Assembly (NCBI RefSeq): GCF_003667575.1
Contig: NZ_RCUY01000002.1
Span: forward strand, 310,001-374,000
Length of the DNA: 64,000 bases
Direction of reading: 5' to 3'
Source of the DNA: Mycetocola lacteus
GTDB taxonomy: Bacteria > Actinomycetota > Actinomycetes > Actinomycetales > Microbacteriaceae
Both the position numbers and the translations under genes were made by a program. The notes under the pieces are model-generated. The model saw only the letters and a list, made by a program, of their open reading frames with translations. It was not told the DNA's origin and ran no database searches. Positions within the stretch are counted from its first letter, which is position 1. Every line of letters starts with the position of its first letter. Positions 25,285-33,700 of this stretch are shown here, piece by piece.

Positions 25285-26555
25285 CTTTCCGCTCCCAACC
25301 CCTTGGTTGTGAAAGTCAACGTCCCATTGGTGTATTTCTGAATCCAGGAATACCGCTGCCTCTCCGCCGCAAAAACTAGAGCGTCGTCGGTCACCCCCAT
25401 GTGCTGCGCCATTAGCAGTGTCACCACGACAATGGTAGCGTCTCGCAAGGCTGGCAAACCGTTACCGGTCATGAACTCCCGGTGGGCAGCTTTCTGCGCA
25501 TCTGAGTGTGCAACTAGGTTCCGATAGCGCTTCAGCGATGTCGTCCAAGATGCCTTGTCCAGACCCAGTTTGTCCCAGACCTTCGCAGGCAAAAGGTCCG
25601 CAATCGCCTCAGTGCGAGCTGCGAAAGTACTGACATTTGTAATTTGAAAGTCATCCGGAACATCAACTGCGGCAATCGCGCGCCGAACTTCAAGGAACTT
25701 CTCTTTCGTCAGGATCTTCGGCACATTAACCCACTCTTCGCCCAAGCGATCAAGAACAGTCGCAACGAACAGGAAATCAGCTTCAGAGTACCCAGGCTTG
25801 GCGATAATGCCAGCAACGATTTGGGGAAGTGGACGAAGGTTGATCGACATATCCCACCACTTGTGTATCGCGTTTTGCGTATTTTCATTGCCGAGTCGAA
25901 TCGGAAAATCCCGATGGTCTAGCTTCACAATTGGACCTGACTTCACCAATTGGCGAGCGAAGATTTTCGTCTCACTACCTTCTTCTGCATACACACACAT
26001 AGATACCTGGGCCAAGGGACGTTGCACAGCGAAAGTCAACAGCCGACGGAGCGCTTCGAGCTGCGCTTCGAAGTGCTCAAGTTTGGTAGGAGTATTAGCC
26101 TCCAGTTCAATCAAGTCGCCTGCATAGGTGAGTTTCATCGCGGGCGCACCTTCGAGCGCGGGAAGGATCAGCGGTTTCTTTGGAGGACGTTGAACACCAT
26201 CGCGCGCGTAATAGCTAGATATCAACGCCCCGTACTGATATCTGCTTCTCGCACGCAGATAGAGGTCATCGGGCGCATCGAAACCGACACGTAAATCACT
26301 CACACGGACGCAAGGTGACCCGTCTTTATGAAAATCATCGCCACTTAAATAGACAGGTATAGAGCCAAAATGCCCACGAAAGACCTTCCGTTTTGCGGCA
26401 CGACTGGCACACTGAGTACCTCCAGACCATCGGCTATCGGATTTGAACCAAAAGTCCCCGGATTCGTCTTTGGAAACTACGCCGTCCAGCGCTGTGCCAT
26501 CGATCTCACCGACAACAGCAATTGGGAACATCATTTCAGAAGTTTTGTCTAACAT
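25281..26555 (-). CDS. ApeA-like HEPN-domain protein, candidate anti-phage RNase
   Basis: 424 residues. A beta-rich N-terminal half (residues about 8-180) is laid out like ApeA N-terminal domain 1. It is followed by the helical segment LEALRRLLTFAVQ, a WWDMSINL region, and a C-terminal helical domain with RNLVAH (about residues 344-349). That motif is the Rx4H catalytic signature of HEPN ribonucleases. ApeA of E. coli is a single-gene abortive-infection system with this architecture. Start ATG 26555; an alternative ATG seven codons in is possible. Codon use is AT-rich against the neighbours. First gene of the island operon. Assignment rests on architecture and motif, not alignment. Confidence 0.7.
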   Translation of the reverse strand: MLDKTSEMMFPIAVVGEIDGTALDGVVSKDESGDFWFKSDSRWSGGTQCASRAAKRKVFRGHFGSIPVYLSGDDFHKDGSPCVRVSDLRVGFDAPDDLYLRARSRYQYGALISSYYARDGVQRPPKKPLILPALEGAPAMKLTYAGDLIELEANTPTKLEHFEAQLEALRRLLTFAVQRPLAQVSMCVYAEEGSETKIFARQLVKSGPIVKLDHRDFPIRLGNENTQNAIHKWWDMSINLRPLPQIVAGIIAKPGYSEADFLFVATVLDRLGEEWVNVPKILTKEKFLEVRRAIAAVDVPDDFQITNVSTFAARTEAIADLLPAKVWDKLGLDKASWTTSLKRYRNLVAHSDAQKAAHREFMTGNGLPALRDATIVVVTLLMAQHMGVTDDALVFAAERQRYSWIQKYTNGTLTFTTKGLGAES

Positions 26556-26578
26556 GGCCCAATTCTGACATCCTGTTT

Positions 26579-26606
26579 TTATTAGCCTCCAGCCTCAATC
26601 GTCCAA
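26579..26606 (-). promoter_or_regulatory. Candidate promoter of the island operon
   Basis: Minus strand: TTGGAC (26601-26606), 16-nt spacer, TAATAA (26579-26584), ending about 23 nt before the ATG at 26555. It is the only -35/-10-like pair seen upstream of the ApeA-like gene. Confidence 0.4.
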
Positions 26607-26728
26607 GCGCTTTCCACGGAAAACCAACATGGATCTGGCGAATTATGTCGACCAAGGAGTTACCGCAGTTCAACGTTCATTTCAAAATGAGCAGCCAGAG
26701 TCCGGTACCTTCCCCGGACACGGCCGAA

Positions 26729-27304
26729 CTAGTCCAGGTCTAGCTTCTTATCGCAGACCACCGAGTCGGTGCCGTCCTCGTCGTGGTGGGATTTGCGCTC
26801 CCCATCCACATAGATCTCGCAGCGCACCTCACCGAGGTTACCCGCGGTGTTCTGGGCCCATACGATGACCTTCTGATAGTCGCCGTTGGCATCCAGGGTC
26901 AGGTCAAACTCGGTACTCCACGGCAGCTCATGTTCGGTCGCGGCGGCGGCGTTTTCGGCCTCGCGCACGTCGTGATCGAGGTGTCGCCGGTTCTCACTTT
27001 CGAGCACGGTGAAGTCACGAATCAGGGCGCTTGAGGCATCCCCGGTCACACGAATTTCCACGTGCCGTTGGGGGGACTCGCGATCACGATCGCGTCGGTC
27101 CTCACCGTGGCCCCCGGTTTCCGCCGCGCTACCGGTCGGCGGGGCCACCCGTTGCGACGCGGTGGAGGAGGGTCCCGCTGCTACGTCGGGACCGGCCACC
27201 GCACAGCCGGCCAGCGCGAGGCCCGCCACCACCAGCATCGGGGCCGCGCGCAGGACCCGACGTGCGCTGTCCCGCGACTTTTTCATACCGTAAGTTTTCT
27301 GCAT
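26729..27304 (-). CDS. MmpS-like lipoprotein
   Basis: 191 residues. Signal peptide with lipobox LAGC (about residues 31-34), so lipid-anchored outside the membrane. An Arg/Asp/Glu-rich linker follows (about 60-90). The C-terminal part resembles the MmpS fold: ELPWSTEFDLTLD, then VIVWAQN, EVRCEIYVDGE and VVCDKK, with two cysteines placed to form the conserved disulfide. MmpS proteins usually assist MmpL transporters, but no mmpL is nearby. ATG 27304 is chosen for a GGA six nt upstream; ATG 27286 is an alternative. It abuts the island's upstream end. Confidence 0.65.
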   Translation of the reverse strand: MQKTYGMKKSRDSARRVLRAAPMLVVAGLALAGCAVAGPDVAAGPSSTASQRVAPPTGSAAETGGHGEDRRDRDRESPQRHVEIRVTGDASSALIRDFTVLESENRRHLDHDVREAENAAAATEHELPWSTEFDLTLDANGDYQKVIVWAQNTAGNLGEVRCEIYVDGERKSHHDEDGTDSVVCDKKLDLD

Positions 27305-27627
27305 GATTCCAGCGTGCTCCTCCGGGGCAACGCACGCGTGGATCCGGTCCGATGTGGGCGGATCGCGCGGCGCAAGATCCATCCGACCCCGATGTTTTCA
27401 GCGCCATTTCAGCTTCCGCGCTAGAATGGGATTACTCGCGATCCATTTTGAGGCCCGGAGGCCCAAATATCGCGTGCGTCGTAGAACGCTCCCTCTCTCG
27501 TCGGCCCCGCCGATTCGATGACACTTCATACGGCGAACGGATGCGCACACCTGCGCCTTCGCCACCCCTGCCCCGAAGCTCGGCTATGCCGCTGCCCGCG
27601 GGGACGTGATGCCCGAAAGGCACCAGC
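27305..27627 (+). other. Long leader region of the DEAD-box helicase gene
   Basis: Gap of 323 nt between divergent genes. A -10-like TAGAAT lies at 27422-27427, which would give a 5' untranslated leader of nearly 200 nt. Long structured leaders are common upstream of cold-inducible DEAD-box helicases. No riboswitch class was recognised. Confidence 0.35.
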
Positions 27628-29283
27628 ATGTCAGAAACCACTTTCGCCTCACTCGGCGTTCCCGCTCCGCTCGTCAAGGTCCTCGCGGCCGACGGCAAGG
27701 AGAACGCCTTCCCCATCCAGGTCGACACCCTCGCCGACACCCTCGGCGGACGCGACGTCCTCGGCCGCGGAAAGACCGGCTCGGGTAAGACCCTTGCCTT
27801 CTCGATCCCCCTGGTTGCCCGCCTGGCCACCGAGCTGGCCGGCGGTAACCGTCGTCCCGGCCGCCCGCTGGGTCTGGTCCTCGCCCCGACCCGCGAGCTG
27901 GCCACCCAGATCGCCGCGGTCATCAACCCGCTGGCCGAGGCCTACGGCCTGAAGACCACCACCATCTTCGGTGGCATCAACCAGACCCGTCAGGTCAACG
28001 CGCTGAACGCCGGCGTCGACATCGTCGTGGCCTGCCCCGGCCGCCTCGAAGACCTCATGAAGCAGGGCCACGTGCGCCTGGACGCCGTGGAGATCACCGT
28101 CATTGACGAGGCCGACCACATGGCCGACCTCGGCTTCCTCCCGGTTGTCACCCGTCTGCTCTCGGCCACCCCCGAGAACGGTCAGCGACTGCTGTTCTCG
28201 GCCACCCTGGACAACGGTGTGGACAAGCTCGTGCGCCGCTTCCTGCACAACGAGGTTCTGCACTCGGTAGACGAGGCCACCTCGCACGTGGCCGCGATGA
28301 CCCACCACGTGTTCTCGATCTCCTCGCTCGAGGGCAAGAAAGACCTGATCACCACCCTGGCCAGCGGCCAGAGCAAGCGGATCCTCTTCACCCGCACCAA
28401 GCACCAGGCCAAGAAGCTGGCCAAGCAGCTCACCTCGCAGGGCATCCCCGCGGTTGACCTGCACGGAAACCTTTCCCAGCCGCAGCGTGACCGCAACCTG
28501 GCCGCATTCGGCTCGACCGGCCCCGAGGGCGTGCGCGTCCTCGTGGCCACCGACGTTGCCGCCCGCGGTGTGCACGTGGATGGCGTGGAGCTGGTTGTGC
28601 ACGTCGACCCGCCCATGGAGCACAAGGCGTACCTGCACCGTTCGGGCCGTACCGCGCGTGCGGGCACCGAGGGTGACGTGGTGACCATCTGCCTGCCCAG
28701 CCAGACCGATGACCTCAAGAAGATCATGAAGAAGGCCGCGATCACCGTGGACTTCCAGCAGGTGGATGCCGACTCGGCCGCCGTGACCGAGCTGGTTGGC
28801 CCGGTTGCCGCGTTTGTGAAGCCCGCGCCGCTGGCCCCGGTCCAGCAGCAGGGTGGCGGTGGCAAGAGCCAGGGTGCCAACGCGCTGCGTAAGCGTGCGA
28901 TCCGTGAGGGTCGCGCCGACCGTCCCGGTGGCGGACAGCGCAAGGCTCAGCAGGGCGGTGGCCAGGGCGGTCAGCGTTCCGAGGGTGGACGCGGCCAGGG
29001 CGCTCAGCGTTCCGAGGGCGGTCGCGGTGGACAGCGCACCGAAGGCGGACGCGGCCAGGGCGCTCAGCGTTCGGGTCAGGGTGCCGGCCAGGGCGGACGC
29101 GGTCAGGGCGGTCGCGGCCAGGGTGCCGGTGCCGGTCAGGCTCGTCGTGGCGAGTCCGGTGGCGGTCGCGGTGGCAACACCCGCGGCGGTTCCTCGGCCA
29201 TGTACTCCACCAGCTCCGACGGTGGCAACTCGCGCGGTCGCGGCAACGGTCCGCGTCGCGCCTCCGCTCCCAGCGGTTACTAG
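27628..29283 (+). CDS. DEAD-box ATP-dependent RNA helicase
   Basis: 551 residues. Motifs in order: Q-motif region (FPIQ), motif I GKTGSGKT (about 48-56), PTREL, DEAD (about 160-163), SAT (FSATLD), ARGVHVDG, and motif VI HRSGRTARAG. It unwinds RNA, as in ribosome assembly or mRNA decay. The last 110 residues are a tail of repeated GGRGQGAQRSEGG-like units rich in Gly, Arg and Gln, likely an RNA-binding and phase-separating tail. Start ATG 27628 with GAAAGG ten nt upstream. It ends at a strong bidirectional terminator. Confidence 0.95.
   Translation: MSETTFASLGVPAPLVKVLAADGKENAFPIQVDTLADTLGGRDVLGRGKTGSGKTLAFSIPLVARLATELAGGNRRPGRPLGLVLAPTRELATQIAAVINPLAEAYGLKTTTIFGGINQTRQVNALNAGVDIVVACPGRLEDLMKQGHVRLDAVEITVIDEADHMADLGFLPVVTRLLSATPENGQRLLFSATLDNGVDKLVRRFLHNEVLHSVDEATSHVAAMTHHVFSISSLEGKKDLITTLASGQSKRILFTRTKHQAKKLAKQLTSQGIPAVDLHGNLSQPQRDRNLAAFGSTGPEGVRVLVATDVAARGVHVDGVELVVHVDPPMEHKAYLHRSGRTARAGTEGDVVTICLPSQTDDLKKIMKKAAITVDFQQVDADSAAVTELVGPVAAFVKPAPLAPVQQQGGGGKSQGANALRKRAIREGRADRPGGGQRKAQQGGGQGGQRSEGGRGQGAQRSEGGRGGQRTEGGRGQGAQRSGQGAGQGGRGQGGRGQGAGAGQARRGESGGGRGGNTRGGSSAMYSTSSDGGNSRGRGNGPRRASAPSGY
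28950..29110 (+). repeat. Tandem Gly/Arg/Gln-coding repeats in helicase tail
   Basis: Imperfect repeats of about 36-39 nt coding GQRSEGGRGQGA-type units, inside the helicase gene. They are prone to length change by slippage or recombination. Confidence 0.6.
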
Positions 29284-29325
29284 TTACTAGCGGCTCAGGC
29301 CGCACGGGGTTTCGGCCCCACAGAC

Positions 29326-29368
29326 AAAGGTGGGCCCCATCCGATCAATTCGGATGGGGCCCACCTTT
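29326..29368. terminator. Bidirectional terminator, helicase and NUDIX genes
   Basis: Perfect long inverted repeat (AAAGGTGGGCCCCATCCGA and its complement) with a 5-nt loop, flanked by A and T runs on both sides. It serves both convergent genes. Confidence 0.9.
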
Positions 29369-29407
29369 ATTCACTCGGGAACGGCGCGCTCCCGGCTTCG
29401 AGGGCGA

Positions 29408-29980
29408 TTAGCGCAGCGCGCCGACCGAGGCCAGTGCCGCGCGCAGCAGGGTGCCGCGGCCGCCCTCCATCTCGGCGGCGAGCGCGTCGCTCGAAGCCTC
29501 CTCGGGGGTGAGCCAGGTGATTTCCAGGGCGTCCTGGCGCGGCTCGCAGGTTCCGGTCACCGGCACCACATAGGCAAGAGAGACCGCGTGCTGGCGCTCA
29601 TCGGTGAAGGCCGAGACACCGGGCAGCGGGAAGTATTCGGCCACGTGGAACGGGACCGGAGAGGCGGGCAGCAGCGGGAAGGCCATCGGACCCAGGTCCT
29701 TTTCCAGGTGCCGGAACAGCGACTCGCGCAGGGTCTCGCCATAGAGCACCCGACCAGAGACAATCGTGCGGGTGATCGCGCCCAGCGCGGTACCGCGCAG
29801 CAGGATCCCCACCTCGGTGACCTGGCCCAGGCCGTCCTGACGCACGGGGATCGCCTCCACATACAGCAGGGGCAGGCGGTGCCGGATCTCCTCCAACTCC
29901 ACATCACTCAGCCAGCCCGGGTTCACCGGACGGCTCGGCTCATCGGGCAGCGGTTCGGGATCCGGGGTGCGTACGCTCAT
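29408..29980 (-). CDS. NUDIX-fold protein, DUF4916 type
   Basis: 190 residues. A NUDIX-like region lies around GRVLYGETLRESLFRHLEK (about residues 75-93). The box departs from the full GX5EX7REUXEEXGU consensus: RHLEKDLG stands where REUXEEXG is expected. The enzyme may be altered or inactive as a hydrolase, as is typical of the DUF4916 group. N-terminus is Pro-rich (PDEPSRPVNPGWL). Start ATG 29980. It is convergent with the helicase and divergent from the esterase gene. Confidence 0.75.
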   Translation of the reverse strand: MSVRTPDPEPLPDEPSRPVNPGWLSDVELEEIRHRLPLLYVEAIPVRQDGLGQVTEVGILLRGTALGAITRTIVSGRVLYGETLRESLFRHLEKDLGPMAFPLLPASPVPFHVAEYFPLPGVSAFTDERQHAVSLAYVVPVTGTCEPRQDALEITWLTPEEASSDALAAEMEGGRGTLLRAALASVGALR

Positions 29981-30136
29981 GCTTCATTCTTACAAGATTC
30001 GCCGGGGGAAGCGAGCCAATCGATTTCGCTTCGAGCGAGCGCGGCCGGAGGCAGCGGCTGGTGCGGATGTCGGTGGAAGAGCCTAACCTGGGAGGTGACC
30101 CGTTTAGCCACACGCCCCGAGCCGAAGGATCCGCCG

Positions 30137-30778
30137 ATGTCCCTCCCCGCGATCACCCCCGATGCCGTTCTCTGGTCGGTTCCCGAGGAGGAGCGCGCCG
30201 GGCGTCCGCTGCTGCTCCTGCTGCACGGCTACGGGTCCAATGAGGCCGACCTGTTTGGGCTGGTCCCGCACCTCCCCGACGCCCCGGTGATCGCCTCGCT
30301 GCGCGCTCCGCTGCAGGCCCCCTGGCCGATCGATGGCTGGTCCTGGTTCCCGCTCGCGGTCCCCGGTGCCCCCGATCCCGCGGGCCTGGACGCCTCGGTG
30401 GATGCCATCATCGCCTGGATCGATGCCCTCCCCTTCACCCCGACCAGCGTCGCCGCCGCCGGGTTCTCCCAGGGCGGGGCCATGTCCGTCCACCTGCTGC
30501 GTCGTGCCCCCGAGCGCTTCGCCTTTGCCGGGAACCTCGCGGGGTTCGTGGTGGCCGGCGAACAGCCCGGAGACGCGGTCCTGCAGGAAACCCGTCCCCC
30601 GGTGTTCTGGGGTCGCGGAAGCGCCGACACCGTGATCAGCGACGAGGCCGTGGCCCGCACCACCGACTGGCTGCCCGATCACTCCACGCTTTCCGGACGC
30701 ATCTATGAGGGCCTGGATCACTCGATCTCCGGTCCCGAGCTGGCGGATCTGCGCGCGTTCCTCGATCGGCAGTACTAG
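30137..30778 (+). CDS. Phospholipase/carboxylesterase family alpha/beta hydrolase
   Basis: 213 residues, a compact alpha/beta hydrolase. Oxyanion-loop motif LLHGYGSNEADL (about 28-39); nucleophile Ser in GFSQGG (about 114-119); Asp in GSADTVIS; His in GLDHSIS. This is the full catalytic triad of the carboxylesterase/phospholipase (YpfH-like) family. Substrate not predictable. Start ATG 30137 with AAGGA eight nt upstream. The downstream lhr gene starts 4 nt after its stop, so they form one unit. Confidence 0.9.
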   Translation: MSLPAITPDAVLWSVPEEERAGRPLLLLLHGYGSNEADLFGLVPHLPDAPVIASLRAPLQAPWPIDGWSWFPLAVPGAPDPAGLDASVDAIIAWIDALPFTPTSVAAAGFSQGGAMSVHLLRRAPERFAFAGNLAGFVVAGEQPGDAVLQETRPPVFWGRGSADTVISDEAVARTTDWLPDHSTLSGRIYEGLDHSISGPELADLRAFLDRQY

Positions 30779-30782
30779 GGCC

Positions 30783-33700
30783 GTGGCCCGCGCGGCACTG
30801 ACCGGGTTCGGCCCGGCGACTCGGACCTGGTTCACCGAGTCCTTTGCCGCGCCCACGGCCGCCCAAGCCGGCGCGTGGAAGGCCATTTCCAGCGGCGACA
30901 ATACCCTGGTCATCGCCCCCACCGGTTCAGGGAAAACCCTCTCGGCGTTCCTCTGGGCCCTGGACCGATTGGCCACCACCGAGCCGCCGGAAACCACCAC
31001 CCGGGTGCTCTATATCTCCCCGCTCAAGGCCCTCGGCGTCGACGTCGAACGCAACCTCCGTGCCCCGCTCAGCGGCATCCGTCGCACGGCCGAGCGCGAG
31101 GGCATCGCGGTTCGGGATCTGCGGGTGGGGGTCCGCTCGGGCGATACCCCGGCGGCCGAGCGACGCGCGCTCATCAAGAACCCACCGGACATCCTGATCA
31201 CGACCCCCGAGTCGCTCTTTTTGATGCTCACCAGCTCGGCGCGGGAAACCCTGCGCGGGGTGGATACCGTCATCATCGACGAGATCCACGCGGTCGCCTC
31301 AACCAAGCGCGGCGCCCACCTGGCGCTCAGCCTGGAACGCCTGGATGCGCTGGTGCCCGAACCGGTGCAGCGGATCGGGCTCTCGGCCACCGTGCGCCCC
31401 GAGGCTGAGGTTGCGCGCTTTTTGGGTGGCACGGCCCCGGTCACCATCGTGAAGCCCGTTTCGCAGAAGAAGTTTGACCTGCGGGTCATCGTGCCGGTCC
31501 CGGATATGACCGACCTGCCGCGGTACGCGGTGTCCGAGGGACCCACCGAGCACGGGCCGCTGCACACCGAGGACGACGGCTTTATCGATCTCACCGCTGA
31601 TCCCGATGATCGCGCGGACCCCCGTTCGTCGGGCGACCTCCCCGGGTCTGAGCGTTTCAGCAGCACTGCCCGTTCCGCTGAGGACCTGCCCGAGGTGGAT
31701 CGGCCCGGATCGATCTGGCCCTTTATTGAGGAGTCGGTGATCGAGCGGATCCTCGAGCACCGCTCGACGATCGTGTTTGTAAACTCGCGTCGCCTGGCCG
31801 AGCGCCTGACCGCGCAGCTCAACGAGCAGTATGCGGCCCGGCTGGGCTCGGCCGTCCCGGACCTCGATACCCTGCTCCCGCCCGCGCAGCTGGTGGGCGG
31901 CAGCGGGCAGACCAACGGCATCGATCCCGAGGCCCCGATCCTCGCCCGCGCCCACCACGGCTCGGTGGCCAAGGCGCAGCGGGCGGAGATCGAGGACGAC
32001 CTGAAAACCGGCCGTCTGCGCTGCGTGGTGGCCACCTCGAGCCTCGAGCTGGGCATCGACATGGGCGAGGTGGATCTGGTTATTCAGATCGAGTCCCCGC
32101 CCTCGGTGGCCGCCGGGCTCCAGCGTATCGGACGTGCCGGACACCAGGTGGGCGAGGTCTCGCGTGGGTTCCTCTATCCCAAGCATCGTTCCGACCTACT
32201 CTCGAGCGCGGTGTCGGCCGAGCGGATGCTCGCCGGCGAGATCGAACAGCTTCGGGTGCCCAGCAACCCGCTGGATATCCTGGCTCAGCAGACCGTCGCC
32301 GTGTGTGCACTAGAACCCATCGCCGTGGAGGACTGGTTTGAGTCCGTCCGGCGCAGCGCCCCCTTCTCGGCCCTCCCGCGGGCGGCGTTTGACGCGGTAC
32401 TCGACCTGGTGTCCGGCCGCTATCCAAGTGACGAGTTCGCCGAGCTGCGCCCGCGCGTGGTCTGGGACCGCGAGGACGGCACCCTGACCGGACGCCCGGG
32501 CGCACAGCGTCTCGCGGTCATCGCCGGAGGCACGATCCCCGATCGCGGCCTGTTCGGGGTGTACCTCATCGGCGACGGCGAGGGTGGCACCGGTTCGCGG
32601 GTCGGCGAGCTGGATGAGGAGATGGTGTACGAGTCGCGGGTGGGCGACGTGTTTGCGCTGGGAACCACGAGCTGGAAGATCCGCGAGATCACCCACGACC
32701 GGGTGATCGTCACCCCCGCGCCCGGACAACCCGGACGGCTGCCGTTCTGGCGCGGCGACGGCCTGGGCCGTCCCGCGGCGCTGGGTAAGGCGCTGGGCGC
32801 ATTCGCCCGGGAGATCGCGGCGCTGGAGTCCGAACCCGCGGCCACCCGGCTGAGCGCCGCCGGCCTCGATCCCTTTGCCATCGACAACCTGCGTGCCTAC
32901 CTCGCCGCCCAGAAGGAGGCGACCGGCACGCTGCCCACCGACCGCACACTCGTAGTCGAGCGGACCCGGGATGAGCTGGGCGACTGGCGGATCGTGCTCC
33001 ACTCCCCCTACGGTATGCAGGTGCACGCACCCTGGGCGCTCGCGGTGGGCGCGCGATTGCAGGAGCGCCTGGGCATCAACGGCACCCCGGTGGCCAGCGA
33101 CGACGGGATTGTGCTGCGCCTGCCGGACGCCGAGGCCGAGCCGCCCGGGGCCGACCTGTTCCTGTTTGATCCGGCCGAACTCGAGGAGATCGTGACCGCC
33201 GAGGTGGGATCCTCGGCCCTGTTTGCCTCCCGATTCCGGGAGAGCGCCGCTCGGGCGCTGCTCCTGCCCAACTACAATCCCGGCAAGCGTGCACCGCTGT
33301 GGCAGCAGCGTCAGCGTTCGGCGCAGCTGCTGGATGTGGCCCGCAACTATCCCACCTTCCCGATCCTGCTGGAGGCCGTGCGCGAGTGCCTGCAGGATGT
33401 GTATGACGTCCCCGCGCTGATCGACCTGGCGAAGCGACTGGAATCGCGTTCGGTGCGCATCGCCGAAACCGAAACCGAATCGGCAAGCCCGTATGCGGCC
33501 GCGCTGTTGTTTGGCTACGTGGGCGCGTTTATGTACGAGGGGGATGCGCCGATCGCCGAGCGGCGGGCCGCCGCGCTGAGCCTCGATCCGCAGCTGCTGG
33601 CCGAACTGCTGGGCCGCGTAGAAATGCGCGAGCTGCTGGATCCCGATGTTTTGGCCCAGACCGAGGCCGAGCTGCAGCGTCTCGACCCCGAACGCCGCCT

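Noticed and set aside
25127..25312. 61-codon plus-strand frame in the island
   Set aside because: Opposes the minus-strand peptide, which has coupling and a ribosome site; the plus frame has neither.
23549..26741. AGGTCTA at both ends of the low-GC island as attachment repeats
   Set aside because: Only 7 nt and partly within coding sequence; expected by chance.
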